Source: Legionella antarctica (GTDB lineage: Bacteria; Pseudomonadota; Gammaproteobacteria; Legionellales; Legionellaceae). Taken from it: DNA of 64,000 nt. The position numbers and the translations under genes are program-made. Numbering within the stretch: the first letter of the stretch is position 1; each line of letters opens with the position of its first letter. Below the pieces are notes generated by a model, which saw only the letters and a list, made by a program, of their open reading frames with translations, did not search any database and was not told the origin of the DNA. Location of the stretch: NCBI RefSeq assembly GCF_011764505.1, contig NZ_AP022839.1, positions 3,227,501-3,291,500 on the forward strand, given 5' to 3'. Shown here one piece after another: positions 63,665 to 64,000 of this stretch.

Positions 63665-64000
63665 ACTTCTTCCTCCAGTTATCAACAAAAAAAGAATAAA
63701 TTAATACCATACATGTAGAAATTCACTAAAATCAACACTAGATACTAAGGACTGTTGCCAATTGGTTTCTCGACGTCCCGCGACTTATTCGCGGGATCCA
63801 GTTAGGACTCTTTGTGAACAAAATATCCGTTCTTTTCACGAGACTTCTGGATGCCGCGAACAAGCCACGGCACGTAGGCCTCTAAGATCAATTATCAGTA
63901 GATCCTGGATTCCGAATACCAATAGGAAATACAAAAATCCATGTCATTAATGCCATTTTTGCACTAATGTACCCTAAACTTGATTATACATCAATTATAG
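63665..64000. other. Intergenic region upstream of rpoH with hairpin repeats
   Basis: 336 bp with no gene accepted. Apart from the two hairpins at 63771-63878 it contains the rpoH promoter, which I could not pin down. A short open frame over the repeats is not considered coding. Confidence 0.5.
63771..63878. repeat. Pair of GC-rich hairpins in inverted orientation
   Basis: Hairpin one: TCCCGCGA (63776-63783) with TCGCGGGA (63789-63796), followed by TCCAG. Hairpin two: the unit CTGGATGCCGCGAACAAGCC, ending CACGTAGG (63847-63878), nearly the same as the unit inside the IS5-family ends (43567-43598). The two face each other across about 48 bp. Confidence 0.7.

Noticed and set aside
63762..63950. 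62-codon frame upstream of rpoH
   Set aside because: It runs over the two GC-rich hairpins and has no ribosome-binding site.

Overview
The window looks like a chromosomal segment of a Legionella species (Gammaproteobacteria, AT-rich). This rests on gene content and order: sdhCDAB-sucABCD followed by pdxH and a LetE-like gene, a polyhydroxybutyrate (PHB) cluster, a GH5 cellulase of the type II-secreted kind, feoABC, a small Fis protein, rpoH, and several large proteins without recognisable families that resemble secreted effectors. Species cannot be named from the sequence alone.

Layout. 1-5.4 kb: tyrS (partial) divergent from an M23 peptidase, then spmAB, a DUF1460 protein and a membrane protein. 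5.4-8.1 kb: PHB block (phasin, phaR, two tandem phaB). 8.3-18.5 kb: a secreted protein, a fatty acid desaturase, mutM, a large unknown protein, plsC, ggt, coaD, lolB, tRNA-Gln and prs. 18.6-25.5 kb: an accessory region with a GH5 cellulase divergent from a LuxR-type regulator around a textbook lux-box, an NRDE protein, a metzincin protease with an acidic repeat tail, an unknown protein, a hairpin-rich non-coding block, a candidate small RNA and a broken GNAT gene. 25.5-31.5 kb: fis, a DUF945 protein, an MFS transporter, an SseB-like protein, letE and pdxH. 31.8-41.7 kb: the TCA operon sdhCDAB-sucAB-sucCD on the minus strand, with an intrinsic terminator-like hairpin between sucB and sucC. 42-44.8 kb: a degraded EAL-type gene, a decayed IS5-family element carrying a GIY-YIG remnant, an RDD protein and an unknown protein. 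45-51.2 kb: feoABC with a Fur-like box, zapE, a hydrolase and mltA. 51.4-55.5 kb: carbonic anhydrase, a SulP bicarbonate-type transporter, a broken ArsR gene and an IS3-family element. 55.5-64 kb: a serine-hydrolase-like protein, panBC with a coupled leader ORF, a P-loop protein, a biotin carboxylase with a dienelactone hydrolase, an alpha/beta hydrolase and rpoH.

Functional themes are central carbon metabolism, carbon storage, envelope maintenance, iron and bicarbonate uptake, and a set of possible host-directed or extracellular enzymes. The observations most worth following are the lux-box between the LuxR solo and the cellulase; the short leader ORF whose 3' end contains a hairpin burying the panB ribosome-binding site; a compact promoter-hairpin-terminator unit near 25.1 kb; and a family of GC-rich hairpins that flank both a GIY-YIG nuclease remnant and the IS5 ends. 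All regulatory proposals come from reading the sequence and are untested.
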